Source of the DNA: Gaetbulibacter_A sp043876815 | GTDB lineage: Bacteria; Bacteroidota; Bacteroidia; Flavobacteriales; Flavobacteriaceae | Direction of reading: 5' to 3' | Length of the DNA stretch: 64,000 nt | Assembly (NCBI RefSeq): GCF_043876815.1 | Contig: NZ_JBAWKA010000001.1 | Location: forward strand, 62,001-126,000 | In this document: piece after piece, positions 18,220 through 27,635 of the stretch | Layout: each line of letters starts with the position of its first letter | How positions within the stretch are numbered: position 1 is the first letter of the stretch | The notes under the pieces: generated by a model | The model's database searches: none | Seen by the model: only the letters and a program-made list of their open reading frames with translations | Told to the model about the DNA's origin: nothing | Position numbers and translations under genes: made by a program

Positions 18220-19410
18220 CTAAATGAAATCTAGGGGCTCGAACGATTTAGCCAATACCTTCGAATCATTTACAGCCAACCATTTATTAAGTACCGTAGC
18301 GTAAATACGTCTGAAATCAATTTCAAACTTTAGGTCACCATTATCATCCAAATCCATTAGATCAGGACCAAGGTTAAACGCGCCTTGTTTTTTCAGTTGG
18401 TCTCCAATAATAAACACGTTGTTCGCGGTTCCGTGGTCTGTGCCATTACTGCTATTTTGTTTTACGCGGCGCCCGAACTCAGAAAATGTAAGAATCAAGG
18501 TGTCTTTAAAAGTATTATTTGCTTTTAAATCTTCTACAAAAACCGCCATACTTTCACCATAATTTTTAAGCAAACGCTGTTGGGTGTTTTTCTGATTTGC
18601 ATGGGTATCAAAACCATTTAAGGCTGTATAATATACCCGAGTTTCTAAATGAGAATTGATGAACTGTGCCGTAGTACTCAATTGTTTGGCAAAAGCATTT
18701 TTAGGATATGCCGTGCTGGCCGAAACTGTTTTACTGGTTTCATGGATATATTTAGCGGATGACTGTGCCGCGATCATGGTTTTGTATAGATATCCCAAGT
18801 TGTGTTCGTTTAAATGCTGGTCATGCTGAAAGGCATTCAATTGTTTTAAATAAGGGTCTCGAGTTAAATTAAATAATGTTTTCGAATTTTGGGTTGCAAT
18901 GCCATTTAGTGTCTCCCCTTTCATGGCTAAAGACAGATTATCATCGATCTCTATGGCATCGTAGGGATTATTCCCGTAAGCATCTAAAAATCGACCTATC
19001 CAGCCCGTTTGGGAATAGGTGTTGGCATCGGAAGCCGTTTGCCAAATATCCATAGATCTGAAATGCGATCGTACCGGATTGGGGTACCCCACATTGTTTA
19101 TGATACATAGATGACCTTGATCGTATAAGTTTTTTATAGGGGTTAGGCCAGGATGTAATCCGATTTCGTCTGTGAGCCTTAAAACGTCTTGTTTGGGGAT
19201 TCCTATTGTCGGTCGATTTTTATAATAGGCATCGTTTCGATAAGGAATAACCGTATTAAGTCCGTCATTTCCCCCGGAAAGTTGTACGATAACCAGCCGT
19301 TTATAACCTAGGGTGTTACGGGCCACATCTTCAAAAGCTCTTACAAAGCTGGGCACAAAAAACAGGCTACTTGCGAGCGACGATTGTTTTAAAAATTTTC
19401 TTCGATCCAT
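18220..19410 (-). CDS. DUF1501 domain protein with twin-arginine signal
   Basis: This protein is about 396 residues long. The N-terminus MDRRKFLKQSSLASSLFFVP is a twin-arginine-type signal peptide, so export of a folded protein is likely. The body matches DUF1501 (VIVQLSGGNDGLNTVIPY, ...SHFRSMDIWQTAS..., HTQKN-like FDTHANQKNTQ, and TFSEFGRRVKQNSSNGTDHG), a family related to alkaline-phosphatase/sulfatase-like hydrolases. The frame reaches a GTG at 19419, but the ATG at 19410 directly starts the signal and lies 2 nt after the DUF1800 stop. The two genes form the usual DUF1800-DUF1501 pair of unknown function. Confidence 0.9.
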   Translation of the reverse strand: MDRRKFLKQSSLASSLFFVPSFVRAFEDVARNTLGYKRLVIVQLSGGNDGLNTVIPYRNDAYYKNRPTIGIPKQDVLRLTDEIGLHPGLTPIKNLYDQGHLCIINNVGYPNPVRSHFRSMDIWQTASDANTYSQTGWIGRFLDAYGNNPYDAIEIDDNLSLAMKGETLNGIATQNSKTLFNLTRDPYLKQLNAFQHDQHLNEHNLGYLYKTMIAAQSSAKYIHETSKTVSASTAYPKNAFAKQLSTTAQFINSHLETRVYYTALNGFDTHANQKNTQQRLLKNYGESMAVFVEDLKANNTFKDTLILTFSEFGRRVKQNSSNGTDHGTANNVFIIGDQLKKQGAFNLGPDLMDLDDNGDLKFEIDFRRIYATVLNKWLAVNDSKVLAKSFEPLDFI

Positions 19411-19412
19411 AA

Positions 19413-20792
19413 TTAACACATTTGATATTCAGGTAATGACATCAGTTGAATACTGTAAGCTTTCTTTGATATTTTTTCTAAGCGGTCTAAATATTTTTTG
19501 GTGTCCGGGCTCAGATTACCAGCTAAGATATAGTCATGCAGGTCATTCGTAGCCACACTGTCAAAATTTTTGGTAAAAGTCGACCAATCACTAGAAGTTT
19601 TTAGGCGTTTGCCAAAGTTTTTTCTATATATCTCTTTTTTTACGCTCATCATAGTGTCTTCTTCGCCCGTTTCAGCTTTTGAAATATAGGCATCATTTAG
19701 CAGCATGGAAGGTAATTTCAAACGAAGCGCGATGGTATTGCTGTCAATCCAGTTCCTGCCACCTTTCCAACCGGCTACATTAGGAGGATCCAATAAAATC
19801 TGACCTAATTGTCTTTGAAGGTTAATGAGTTGTCGTGGATTATCGAATTTAATCGGCACTAACTGTTTCATACCAACCAGAAATTCGATGGGAGATTTTA
19901 TTTTAGTTCCTATATTACCTTTGTGATAAAACCAATCTGAAGAGAATACAAAATGCATCAGTTTGGCAATATTATAATCTTTATAAAATACATCAGCCAT
20001 GGCATTCACATGACTGTCATTAATGCTATCGTTTACAAAGTATTTATAAATTTTTTTAGAAATGAATAAGGCGCATTGTTTTTTCTCCAGAATGATATCT
20101 ACAATGTCTTCTCCTGAAAAATTTCCGGTTTTACCGAAAAAGGTTTTTAAACCATGATCATGTTGAAATTTCCGCAACACAAAATCACCTTTCAAATTAT
20201 GGGCATACCCAGTAAATGCTCGGGCACTTTCTTTTATATCCTCTTCGGTATAATGTCCCTCTCCAAGCGTAAATAACTCCATGAGTTCGCGGGCGAAGTT
20301 CTCGTTGGGTTTTTGTTTTTTGTTTTGCTTGGTATTTAGGTATTTTGTCATGGCCGCTTCTTTAGAAATGGCATTCACAAAGGCTCTAAAATCTCCTAAG
20401 GCATGTTCTCGCAAGGTGTTATTGTAGTTCTGCATATACACTACATTATTGTCCTTGCACACGAAAATATTAGCCCAAAAAAGAGTCATTTTTTCTCTTA
20501 ATATGGCTTCAGAGGTTCCTAGTCTGTTAATCCAGGCACCATTGAGCTCCATCAATTTCTTCCGGCTATAGGCTTGGATCTTTTTACGCTCTTCATCAGA
20601 AAGCATTCCTTGACTTTCTAATATGCTGTCAATGGCCGAAGTGTCAATTTGTAAGGCCCCGTAGGCTTCTGAGTTTTGGAAAAGCGCATTTACAACAGCC
20701 TTTCTAGACTTCTTTTTTAGAGCTTTTAAAGGTTTGGGTAAAATACCAAATCCGGCGCGCCAATATAAGTGTTGAATATGTTCTGGCTCCAT
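19413..20792 (-). CDS. DUF1800 domain protein
   Basis: This 459-residue protein matches the DUF1800 family from start to end: HLYWRAGFGILPKPL, KMTLFWANIFVCKDNNVVY, NENFARELMELFTLGEGHYTE, FTGYAHNLKGDF and the C-terminal DPPNVAGWKGGRNWIDSNT. The family is always paired with DUF1501, here 2 nt downstream. No signal peptide is visible on this protein. The biochemical role is unknown. Confidence 0.92.
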   Translation of the reverse strand: MEPEHIQHLYWRAGFGILPKPLKALKKKSRKAVVNALFQNSEAYGALQIDTSAIDSILESQGMLSDEERKKIQAYSRKKLMELNGAWINRLGTSEAILREKMTLFWANIFVCKDNNVVYMQNYNNTLREHALGDFRAFVNAISKEAAMTKYLNTKQNKKQKPNENFARELMELFTLGEGHYTEEDIKESARAFTGYAHNLKGDFVLRKFQHDHGLKTFFGKTGNFSGEDIVDIILEKKQCALFISKKIYKYFVNDSINDSHVNAMADVFYKDYNIAKLMHFVFSSDWFYHKGNIGTKIKSPIEFLVGMKQLVPIKFDNPRQLINLQRQLGQILLDPPNVAGWKGGRNWIDSNTIALRLKLPSMLLNDAYISKAETGEEDTMMSVKKEIYRKNFGKRLKTSSDWSTFTKNFDSVATNDLHDYILAGNLSPDTKKYLDRLEKISKKAYSIQLMSLPEYQMC

Positions 20793-20858
20793 AGGCGGTG
20801 ATTAAATTGTATGGTATCTTAGACTTTGTTTATCAGAAATGGTTTAAAACAAAAGCAT

Positions 20859-20888
20859 AAAAAAACCGCTTCATATATTGAAACGGTT
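20859..20888 (-). terminator. Intrinsic terminator after the ALDH7 gene
   Basis: On the minus strand AACCGTTTCA pairs with TGAAGCGGTT (one G-U pair) around a short loop and is followed by a run of seven T. It lies 27 nt beyond the aldehyde dehydrogenase stop. Confidence 0.8.
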
Positions 20889-20914
20889 CTAAAGTTCGAA
20901 TTATTTTAATCGAT

Positions 20915-22468
20915 TTACAAATCGAATTTGATCCCTTGTGCTAAAGGTAATTCGGAGGTATAATTGATCGTGTTGGTTTGACGGCGCATATATACTTTCC
21001 AGGCATCAGACCCAGATTCTCGTCCGCCTCCGGTTTCTTTTTCGCCACCAAAGGCACCACCAATTTCAGCACCGGAGGTTCCAATATTAACATTGGCAAT
21101 ACCGCAATCCGATCCGGTAACTGATAAAAAGCGCTCAGCTTCACGTAGGTTATTCGTCATAATTGCAGAAGACAAACCTTGTTTCACCCCATTCTGAATG
21201 GCAATGGCATTTTCAACATCACCGGAATATTTCAACAAGTATAAAACGGGAGCAAAAGTTTCGTGTTGAATGATCTCGAAATCAGGTTGGCCTTCAGCGA
21301 TAGCCGGTTTTACGTAACACCCGCTTTCAAAACCTTCACCTTCAAGAACACCGCCTTCGACAACAAGTTGACCGCCTTCAGCGACCACACGTTTCAGGGC
21401 ATCCTGATATAATTTCACAGCATCTTTGTCAATAAGTGGCCCAACATGGTTGTTTTCGTCCAGTGGATTTCCAATGCGTAATTGCTTGTATGCAGCTACA
21501 ATGGCGTCTTTCACTTTATCATAGATGGATTCGTGAATGATCAAACGTCGTGTACTGGTACAGCGTTGTCCGGCGGTACCAACAGCGCCAAATACAGCAC
21601 CGATAACAGTCATTTTAATATCAGCATCCGGTGTTACAATGATGGCATTATTTCCACCCAGTTCCAGTAAACTTTTACCTAAACGAGCAGCCACGGCTTG
21701 CGCTACGATTTTACCCATACGGATAGAACCGGTTGCAGAAACTAATGGCACAAGGCTATCGTGCGTCATCAGTTCGCCAACTTTATAATCACCATTTATT
21801 AAGCATGAGATGCCTTCGGGTAAATTATTTTCTGCAAAAACTTCGGCTGCAATATGTTGACAGGCAATACCGCATAAAGGTGTTTTTTCACTGGGCTTCC
21901 AGATACAAACATCGCCACAAACCCATGCCAGTGCTGTGTTCCATGCCCAAACAGCTACCGGAAAGTTGAATGCCGAAATAATACCCACGATGCCTAGGGG
22001 ATGATATTGCTCGTACATGCGATGCCCCGGACGCTCACTATGCATGGTTAAACCATGAAGCTGACGTGATAATCCAACGGCAAAATCGCAGATATCGATC
22101 ATTTCCTGAACTTCCCCCAGACCTTCCTGATAACTTTTACCCATTTCATAGGACACTAAAGTTCCAAGAGCTTCTTTCTTTTCGCGAAGTTTTTCATTAA
22201 ACTGACGTACAATTTCGCCACGTTGCGGCGCAGGCATGGTACGCCAAGTTTTAAATGCTTCCTGTGCGGTTTCAACAACCTTTTCATAATCCGCTTTTGT
22301 TGTGCTTTTTATTTTGGCAATAAGCTCCCCGTCTACCGGAGAATAACTTGAAATCTGCTCACCGCTGGAGAAGTTATTCAAACCCGTTGAGGTACCATCG
22401 TTCACGGGGTTTATCCCCAGCGTTTCGAGTGCTTTATTTATACCAAAATCTGTTGCTACAGTATGCAT
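20915..22468 (-). CDS. ALDH7-type aldehyde dehydrogenase (alpha-aminoadipic semialdehyde dehydrogenase)
   Basis: This 517-residue NAD-dependent aldehyde dehydrogenase shows the antiquitin/ALDH7 pattern. The N-terminal extension is ALETLGINPVNDGTSTG, with YNPANGE-like YSPVDGELIAKIK. The active-site glutamate lies in LELGGNNAIIV and the catalytic cysteine in GTAGQRCTSTRRLII. The C-terminus has GGGRESGSDAWKVYMRRQT. ALDH7 enzymes oxidise alpha-aminoadipic semialdehyde/piperideine-6-carboxylate in lysine catabolism, the likely role here. It stands alone between two other units, with its own terminator. Confidence 0.92.
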   Translation of the reverse strand: MHTVATDFGINKALETLGINPVNDGTSTGLNNFSSGEQISSYSPVDGELIAKIKSTTKADYEKVVETAQEAFKTWRTMPAPQRGEIVRQFNEKLREKKEALGTLVSYEMGKSYQEGLGEVQEMIDICDFAVGLSRQLHGLTMHSERPGHRMYEQYHPLGIVGIISAFNFPVAVWAWNTALAWVCGDVCIWKPSEKTPLCGIACQHIAAEVFAENNLPEGISCLINGDYKVGELMTHDSLVPLVSATGSIRMGKIVAQAVAARLGKSLLELGGNNAIIVTPDADIKMTVIGAVFGAVGTAGQRCTSTRRLIIHESIYDKVKDAIVAAYKQLRIGNPLDENNHVGPLIDKDAVKLYQDALKRVVAEGGQLVVEGGVLEGEGFESGCYVKPAIAEGQPDFEIIQHETFAPVLYLLKYSGDVENAIAIQNGVKQGLSSAIMTNNLREAERFLSVTGSDCGIANVNIGTSGAEIGGAFGGEKETGGGRESGSDAWKVYMRRQTNTINYTSELPLAQGIKFDL

Positions 22469-22587
22469 ATTTTATTGATTTATTGATTAAAAAGAATTTA
22501 TTTGCGAATATACCAATTATAAGTCGTTTTTATGAATTTTTACTAATGATAAAATAGTTATCTTTAACCTCCTAACAACCTTTATTT

Positions 22588-23673
22588 ATGAAATATTCAA
22601 TTCTCCTTTCGATCTCATTTTTATGGCTCCTCAGCTGTAACAACCCTAAAGAAAAAGCAGCAGAAACTCCTGATGATTCTAGCACCACTGAAGCGTCTTC
22701 CGAAGCCATGACAAACACTTCGGAAACACCTCAGTTTTCCATTGTGATCCATGGTGGTGCCGGTACGATACTTAAGAAAAATATGACCCCCGAAAAAGAA
22801 GCCGCCTACCGTGAAAAACTAGAAGAAGCTATTCGTGTTGGATATAACATCCTAGAAAATGGGGGCAGTAGCTTGGATGCAGTGCAAAAAACCATCAATG
22901 TGATGGAAGATTCGCCATTATTTAATTCCGGAAAAGGAGCTGTATTCACCCATGAAGGTTATAACGAGCACGATGCTTCCATTATGGATGGGAAAACGCT
23001 GAATGCCGGGGCGTCTGCAGGAACACGCATTGTAAGAAACCCGATAAACCTGGCGCGGGCTGTTATGGAAGATTCACCACATGTGTTGCTTTCAGGTCGT
23101 GGTGCTGAGGAATTTGCCAAAGAAAAAGGTCTTACTATTGTAGACCCAAGTTATTTTTTCACGGATAGTCGCATGGAAACGCTAAAACGTGTTATTGAAT
23201 CTGAAAATCAGAAAAATAAGGTTTCAGCTTTTTACGATGAAAATATTAGAGATTCCAAATATGGAACCGTGGGATGTGTCGCCCTCGATAAAAACGGAAA
23301 TATAGCTGCTGGAACCTCTACGGGAGGAATGACTAACAAACGTTGGGGGCGCATTGGCGATTCCCCTATTATTGGTGCAGGGACTTATGCCAACAATAAA
23401 ACTTGTGGTATTTCAAGCACAGGCTGGGGCGAGTATTTTATTCGCGGTGTGGTGGCTTACGATATTTCAGCACTTATGGAATACAAAGGCTTGACTTTAA
23501 AAGAGGCGACTCACGAGGTCATTCAAAATAAATTAACCCAATTGGGTGGCGACGGCGGTATTGTTGCTTTAGACCACCAAGGAAACGTATCGATGGAATT
23601 CAATACGCCAGGCATGTACCGTGCCTCCATGAATGCAAATGGCGATTTGTATATAGGTTTGTACAAGGATTAA
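22588..23673 (+). CDS. Isoaspartyl peptidase / L-asparaginase, Ntn hydrolase, lipoprotein
   Basis: This 361-residue precursor has a lipoprotein signal (MKYSILLSISFLWLLSC, Cys17), so the enzyme is exported and lipid-anchored. The Ntn-hydrolase family signature is clear: FSIVIHGGAGT near residue 50, SGKGAVFTHEGYNEHDASIMDG, and the autocleavage site YGTVGCVALD with Thr227 as the new N-terminal nucleophile. GTSTGGMTNKRWGRIGDSP follows. It removes isoaspartyl residues from damaged peptides or hydrolyses asparagine. The low-complexity linker after the lipobox (residues 20-48) is typical of surface lipoproteins. Confidence 0.93.
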   Translation: MKYSILLSISFLWLLSCNNPKEKAAETPDDSSTTEASSEAMTNTSETPQFSIVIHGGAGTILKKNMTPEKEAAYREKLEEAIRVGYNILENGGSSLDAVQKTINVMEDSPLFNSGKGAVFTHEGYNEHDASIMDGKTLNAGASAGTRIVRNPINLARAVMEDSPHVLLSGRGAEEFAKEKGLTIVDPSYFFTDSRMETLKRVIESENQKNKVSAFYDENIRDSKYGTVGCVALDKNGNIAAGTSTGGMTNKRWGRIGDSPIIGAGTYANNKTCGISSTGWGEYFIRGVVAYDISALMEYKGLTLKEATHEVIQNKLTQLGGDGGIVALDHQGNVSMEFNTPGMYRASMNANGDLYIGLYKD

Positions 23674-23735
23674 TTTTTTGAACTTTTCAGGAGCAACCAT
23701 TTTAGGATTTGAGCGTCTGTAAAGAAAATGTACTT

Positions 23736-24194
23736 ATGAAACATTGGCTATTCGCTCTGATTTTTATTTTTAGTATTTCCTGTGATGATCCCAAAGACGA
23801 GGAAATTGATTGTTCTTTATACGATCCTTTCCTGAGTAATTTAATCATAGAATTAGTGAATGATCAGGGCGAGAATCTGATTGCGAATAATACTTATTTA
23901 GCTGATGAAATTACTGTAAGTTTTAACGGATATATCTCTACAAATGTGGTTTTTAATAATGTTCCGGGCTTAGAGAATGTAATTACCATAAACCTTTTTG
24001 GTACGTCAGGAGACAATACATTCATGATCCATTTATCGGATACCGTTTCAGATACCTTGGTTTTAAATTTGAGCGTGGATATGTCAGTTTGTAATATCCC
24101 TCTTTATACTTTAAATCAGGCCACTTACAACGGAGAAATTCAAATGGTATCACAAAATGATAGTGGTAATTATAGGATAACCGTGGCTAAGTAG
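23736..24194 (+). CDS. Small lipoprotein, unknown function
   Basis: This protein of about 152 residues has a lipoprotein signal (MKHWLFALIFIFSISC) followed by DDPKDEE. The mature part is beta-rich with regularly spaced hydrophobic strands (ISTNVVFNNVPGLENVITI, DTLVLNLSVDM) and is probably an Ig-like or beta-sandwich fold. The open frame starts at a TTG at 23709, but the ATG at 23736 lies right at the signal peptide. It starts 62 nt after the isoaspartyl peptidase stop and may share its transcript. I do not recognise a family. Confidence 0.7.
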   Translation: MKHWLFALIFIFSISCDDPKDEEIDCSLYDPFLSNLIIELVNDQGENLIANNTYLADEITVSFNGYISTNVVFNNVPGLENVITINLFGTSGDNTFMIHLSDTVSDTLVLNLSVDMSVCNIPLYTLNQATYNGEIQMVSQNDSGNYRITVAK

Positions 24195-24208
24195 TATTTA
24201 CAATGATT

Positions 24209-26110
24209 TTATCGTTTTAAAGTGAAATGCCCCTGAAAGGTCTGTCCTTCGATCGTGATCACATACCAATAATCATCTGCTGGCAAGCGTCTACCATTAT
24301 ACGTACCATTCCATTGAAACGGTTGATTATTGGAAAACTTTAGGAGTTTACCATAACGGTCATAGATGTTTACTTGTGAAGAATTGTAAAATTCAATTCC
24401 TGAAAGACTGAAGGTATCATGAACGCCATCGCCATTCGGGGTAAAATATCTTGGAATATAAAAGTGTAAATAAGTTTTAGCAATCAATTGGTCACAATCC
24501 GGGTGCTTTAAATAAATTGTGTACCTCCCGCCATCTTTATTTTCAAAGACATTATCCGATTGAAAAATATTTCCGTTAAGGGAATATAAAAAAGGGCCGG
24601 AATTAGCAGTTTCCACGACAATGTCATTCCCATCAGAGTAAATGTTTTCGATGATTGGATTATCAATTTGGTTAACCGTAACGGTCTTCACACTAGAGCA
24701 ATTTTGGCTAAAGGCTTCAACAGTATATACACCGGGAGTAAAAACCTGAATTTGCTTGGTGTGCTCTCCGGTGCTCCATAAATAAGACGTGACTATACTG
24801 GCGTTTTGAACATTAGCCTCAATAGTTAAAGCCGTGTTTTCACAAAATATCAGGGATTCGTCACTCATTATTGGTTTTGGATAATAGCCCATTCTTATAG
24901 CCGTTCGGGATTGCGAAACACAACCTGGATTTATAGTTTGAGCTTCTGCATAATAGGTTCCGCTTTGAGGCGGTTTATAGGTACGGCTATTGGCTTGGAG
25001 TAAATTTCCACCACTAGCTTGGTCGAACCAGTTTACAGTAACATCACTAGGTGTAGTTACGGAAAGCGGTGTGGGGTCGTCCTCGCAAATATTTAGGTCT
25101 CCATCACTTACAGGTGGACTGGGAAAGTTTATAATACGTAAAACATAAGCATCGGAAAAAGAATTACACAGACTGTTATTTAAATTTACAGGATCCTCGG
25201 CCACCTTTACGCGATAATAGGTTGTAGTGGTTACTAGAGATGCATTAAAGGTGTCGTTGGTTTCTCCTAGAATATCGGTCCAGGTCATGCCATCATTACT
25301 TTGTTGCCATTGGTAATAATGGTTGGTAAATATGCTATAATCGGGGATGGCTGTAAGTTGTTTTGAATAAGGTGCCTGATCCTCACAGATGGCAATCTCG
25401 GTTCCTACCATGTCATCTTCAACGATGATACTGTCGCCGCAGGATTTAAAAACAATATCATCCAGTGCCAGATCATTACCACAGCCACCGGGACCATTAT
25501 TTCGCATTCTTAAAATAACCTCAGTTTGACCCGGTAAGGTTTGAAATACCAGAGCGTATTGCTGCCAGTTTGGTGTTGAACTGCCTAGAATATCACCGGT
25601 ACTGCCAGAGGCCAATAGTGTAGTATCAGTTTTATCCCATATCTCAAATTTTACATTTATAGGAATTCCTTGACCGCCACAACCACTGGTTGGTAACAGA
25701 TTGATCATCCATGAAGAAAATTCGTAGCTTGTGTTTTCGCATAAACCGCTAATTGTAGTTTTATAAAATTCACCGGCTGTAAAATCGGCATTGACAATTA
25801 AACTTTTTCCATTAGTATCATTGGGTGTATGATCCAGGATGTCGTGCCACCCGAAGAAATCAGTATTACTGGCCACGGTGTAGAAACCGTCATTTGGACT
25901 TGTAGGGTTGTAGGTATAGCTGGTCGTTCCGGCCGGTAAAGCATTGGGCGTGGTTCCCGTACCGAAATTCTCTTCAAAAATCGGGTCACCGGAATTTCCT
26001 GTACAAAATCCTAATTGTGCCTGTGCGGCCATAGCGTAGAAACAGCTGAGAAAAAGCAATATAATTCGGAGGTACTTTGTAATGATTTTCTGGGTTTTAG
26101 ATGTCAGCAA
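24209..26110 (-). CDS. Secreted protein with T9SS type-B sorting domain
   Basis: This 633-residue secreted protein has a signal peptide (LRIILLFLSCFYAMAAQAQ), an N-terminal carbohydrate-binding-like beta domain (about 30-225, ending GNDLALDDIVFKSCG), Ig/PKD-like domains, and a C-terminal gliding-motility-associated type-B sorting domain (YFTPNGDGVHDTFSL, then WNGTYNGRRLPADDYWYVI and GHFTLKR). It should be exported by the type IX secretion system to the cell surface. No ATG exists before the signal peptide core: the frame begins at TTG 26110 (or CTG 26107) just after an in-frame TAG at 26117-26119. A TTG start is therefore inferred. It may be an adhesin, but no enzyme domain is visible. Confidence 0.85.
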   Translation of the reverse strand: MLTSKTQKIITKYLRIILLFLSCFYAMAAQAQLGFCTGNSGDPIFEENFGTGTTPNALPAGTTSYTYNPTSPNDGFYTVASNTDFFGWHDILDHTPNDTNGKSLIVNADFTAGEFYKTTISGLCENTSYEFSSWMINLLPTSGCGGQGIPINVKFEIWDKTDTTLLASGSTGDILGSSTPNWQQYALVFQTLPGQTEVILRMRNNGPGGCGNDLALDDIVFKSCGDSIIVEDDMVGTEIAICEDQAPYSKQLTAIPDYSIFTNHYYQWQQSNDGMTWTDILGETNDTFNASLVTTTTYYRVKVAEDPVNLNNSLCNSFSDAYVLRIINFPSPPVSDGDLNICEDDPTPLSVTTPSDVTVNWFDQASGGNLLQANSRTYKPPQSGTYYAEAQTINPGCVSQSRTAIRMGYYPKPIMSDESLIFCENTALTIEANVQNASIVTSYLWSTGEHTKQIQVFTPGVYTVEAFSQNCSSVKTVTVNQIDNPIIENIYSDGNDIVVETANSGPFLYSLNGNIFQSDNVFENKDGGRYTIYLKHPDCDQLIAKTYLHFYIPRYFTPNGDGVHDTFSLSGIEFYNSSQVNIYDRYGKLLKFSNNQPFQWNGTYNGRRLPADDYWYVITIEGQTFQGHFTLKR

Positions 26111-26200
26111 AACAGACTAATTTCTTAGCGATATTAAGGAAAAGTTTTTTAAACATGTACAATCTTCTAAAAAATTGGGATGAAATGTAAAAATATAAAG

Positions 26201-27076
26201 TTAATTGGTTTTAACATAGGCCCTTATCATGGTATGATCGCTTTTATTTGTTTTAATTTTTTGAGCTCTGTAGATGCTGATATCTTTTGAGGCCCAAATG
26301 TGATCCAGAGATAATAACGGAAGGTTCCAAAACCAGGTTTCACGAAAGCCATTTCCTTTTTTAGTCAGCGCATCATAGAAATTCGATTTAATATCTTTAA
26401 ATAATATAGATTCATAAGGTAAATTAAAATCGCCCATGAGTATGGTTCGATGAACTTCTTCAATTTGAGAATTTAAAAAGGCAAGTTCCCAAGCTCGAGG
26501 CACATCAGTGCTCCCCTGGAGGTCTATAGCGTAAAAATTGATATCATCCATTTGAAATTGTACTACTTCAGAATGGAATTTGGAGACTTCTTCTTTTAGA
26601 ATTCTAATGGGTTTTTTTGAAAATATTTCCAAGCCACCTGCTGTCTGGTAGAAATTATATTTTGGATATTTTGCAGCTAAACTATCAAAGTTATTTCCTT
26701 TGGTTTCACAGAGTATCATCAGATCCGGCAGATCGCCGTTAAGTTGGAATGCCGATTGGAAACCATTGTCGCGAGAAGCATTCCAAAAAACAATTTCTAA
26801 ATTATTTGTCTTTGGGACTTCTGTTAGGTTGATATTTAAACTTCTTCCCAACCAAATTAAAGTTAAGATTCCGGCTAAGATAAGGTTGTATTTCCGGTAC
26901 TTCCCCAGTAGGATGGAAAGTACTACAACGATTACAATAATCAGTGGTAAAGGCAAAATATAAAACCATAAGGAGGTCTTAAACGAACTGTCTTTAATTA
27001 AAAAATGAATGCTTAACAATGCGAGGATCACCAGCACATTTATTAATCTGTAGAGGATTTTAAGGATTTTGAACAT
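26201..27076 (-). CDS. Endonuclease/exonuclease/phosphatase (EEP) family membrane protein
   Basis: This 291-residue protein has three N-terminal membrane helices in the first 90 residues (YRLINVLVILALLSIHFLI, LWFYILPLPLIIVIVVVLSIL, YNLILAGILTLIWLG). An EEP fold follows with the conserved acidic and histidine motifs: LMILCETKG, ILMGDFNLPYES and the terminal LDHIWASKD / KSDHTMIRAYV. The catalytic domain would face the periplasm. The substrate is unknown. It abuts the YciI-like lipoprotein gene with no gap, so the two are co-transcribed. Confidence 0.85.
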   Translation of the reverse strand: MFKILKILYRLINVLVILALLSIHFLIKDSSFKTSLWFYILPLPLIIVIVVVLSILLGKYRKYNLILAGILTLIWLGRSLNINLTEVPKTNNLEIVFWNASRDNGFQSAFQLNGDLPDLMILCETKGNNFDSLAAKYPKYNFYQTAGGLEIFSKKPIRILKEEVSKFHSEVVQFQMDDINFYAIDLQGSTDVPRAWELAFLNSQIEEVHRTILMGDFNLPYESILFKDIKSNFYDALTKKGNGFRETWFWNLPLLSLDHIWASKDISIYRAQKIKTNKSDHTMIRAYVKTN

Positions 27077-27631
27077 CTAGCGCAGCGAATAGCCTTTGGC
27101 CGCCCACCAGGGGTGAATTTCTATTTCTAATCGGCCGGCTTTTACCATCGGGTCGGCATTGGCTAAACTATCAGCCATTTTTTTTGTGGGGACATTGTAA
27201 ATGGTAACACCCCGAATAGCGCCATCATCGCCAAAAGGGCCGGAGATGTCGGCATAACCAAGATCGTACATCTTTTTCAGATGTGCCAGATGTGCCTTTT
27301 GAAGGTCTTCTGCCTCTTCTTCGTTCTGGCCGCGAATAGGACCAACTTTTAAAAAAGCGATAAAATACTGTTGCATCAGGATGGTGTCTTTGGTCTCCGG
27401 ATCTTCATAATCGAAGGTCTTGTAGCCCCTTGCGTCTAGTTCGGCCTTAAGGGCTTTTATACTTTTTTCCTTCGGAACTTCGACTTCGGAAGATAACGTG
27501 TCTTTTAAATTAACTTCTGTTGACAAGGCGTCTGAAGGCGGGGTTTCCTGTATGTTGTCAGTAGATTTTGAATCGCTTTTACACGACAGCAATACAGCTG
27601 ATAAACTGCAAATGATGATTAGTTTTTTCAT
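27077..27631 (-). CDS. YciI-like domain lipoprotein
   Basis: This 184-residue precursor has a lipoprotein signal (MKKLIIICSLSAVLLSC), an acidic Ser/Glu linker to about residue 75, and then a YciI-type ferredoxin-like domain: YFIAFLKVGPIRGQNEEEAEDLQKAH, MYDLGYADISGPFGDDGAIRG, and the C-terminal DPMVKAGRLEIEIHPWW. In ordinary YciI proteins a His/Asp pair is catalytic or binding; HLAHLKKMY and the final EIHPWW are the candidates here. An exported YciI domain is uncommon. It lies 4 nt after the CYTH gene and directly before the EEP gene. Confidence 0.8.
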   Translation of the reverse strand: MKKLIIICSLSAVLLSCKSDSKSTDNIQETPPSDALSTEVNLKDTLSSEVEVPKEKSIKALKAELDARGYKTFDYEDPETKDTILMQQYFIAFLKVGPIRGQNEEEAEDLQKAHLAHLKKMYDLGYADISGPFGDDGAIRGVTIYNVPTKKMADSLANADPMVKAGRLEIEIHPWWAAKGYSLR

Positions 27632-27635
27632 GAAT

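Noticed and set aside
20915..22468. A second succinate-semialdehyde dehydrogenase
   Set aside because: The N-terminal NPVNDGTSTG region and the C-terminal GRESGSDAWKVYMRRQT pattern fit the ALDH7 branch, unlike the gene at 61687.
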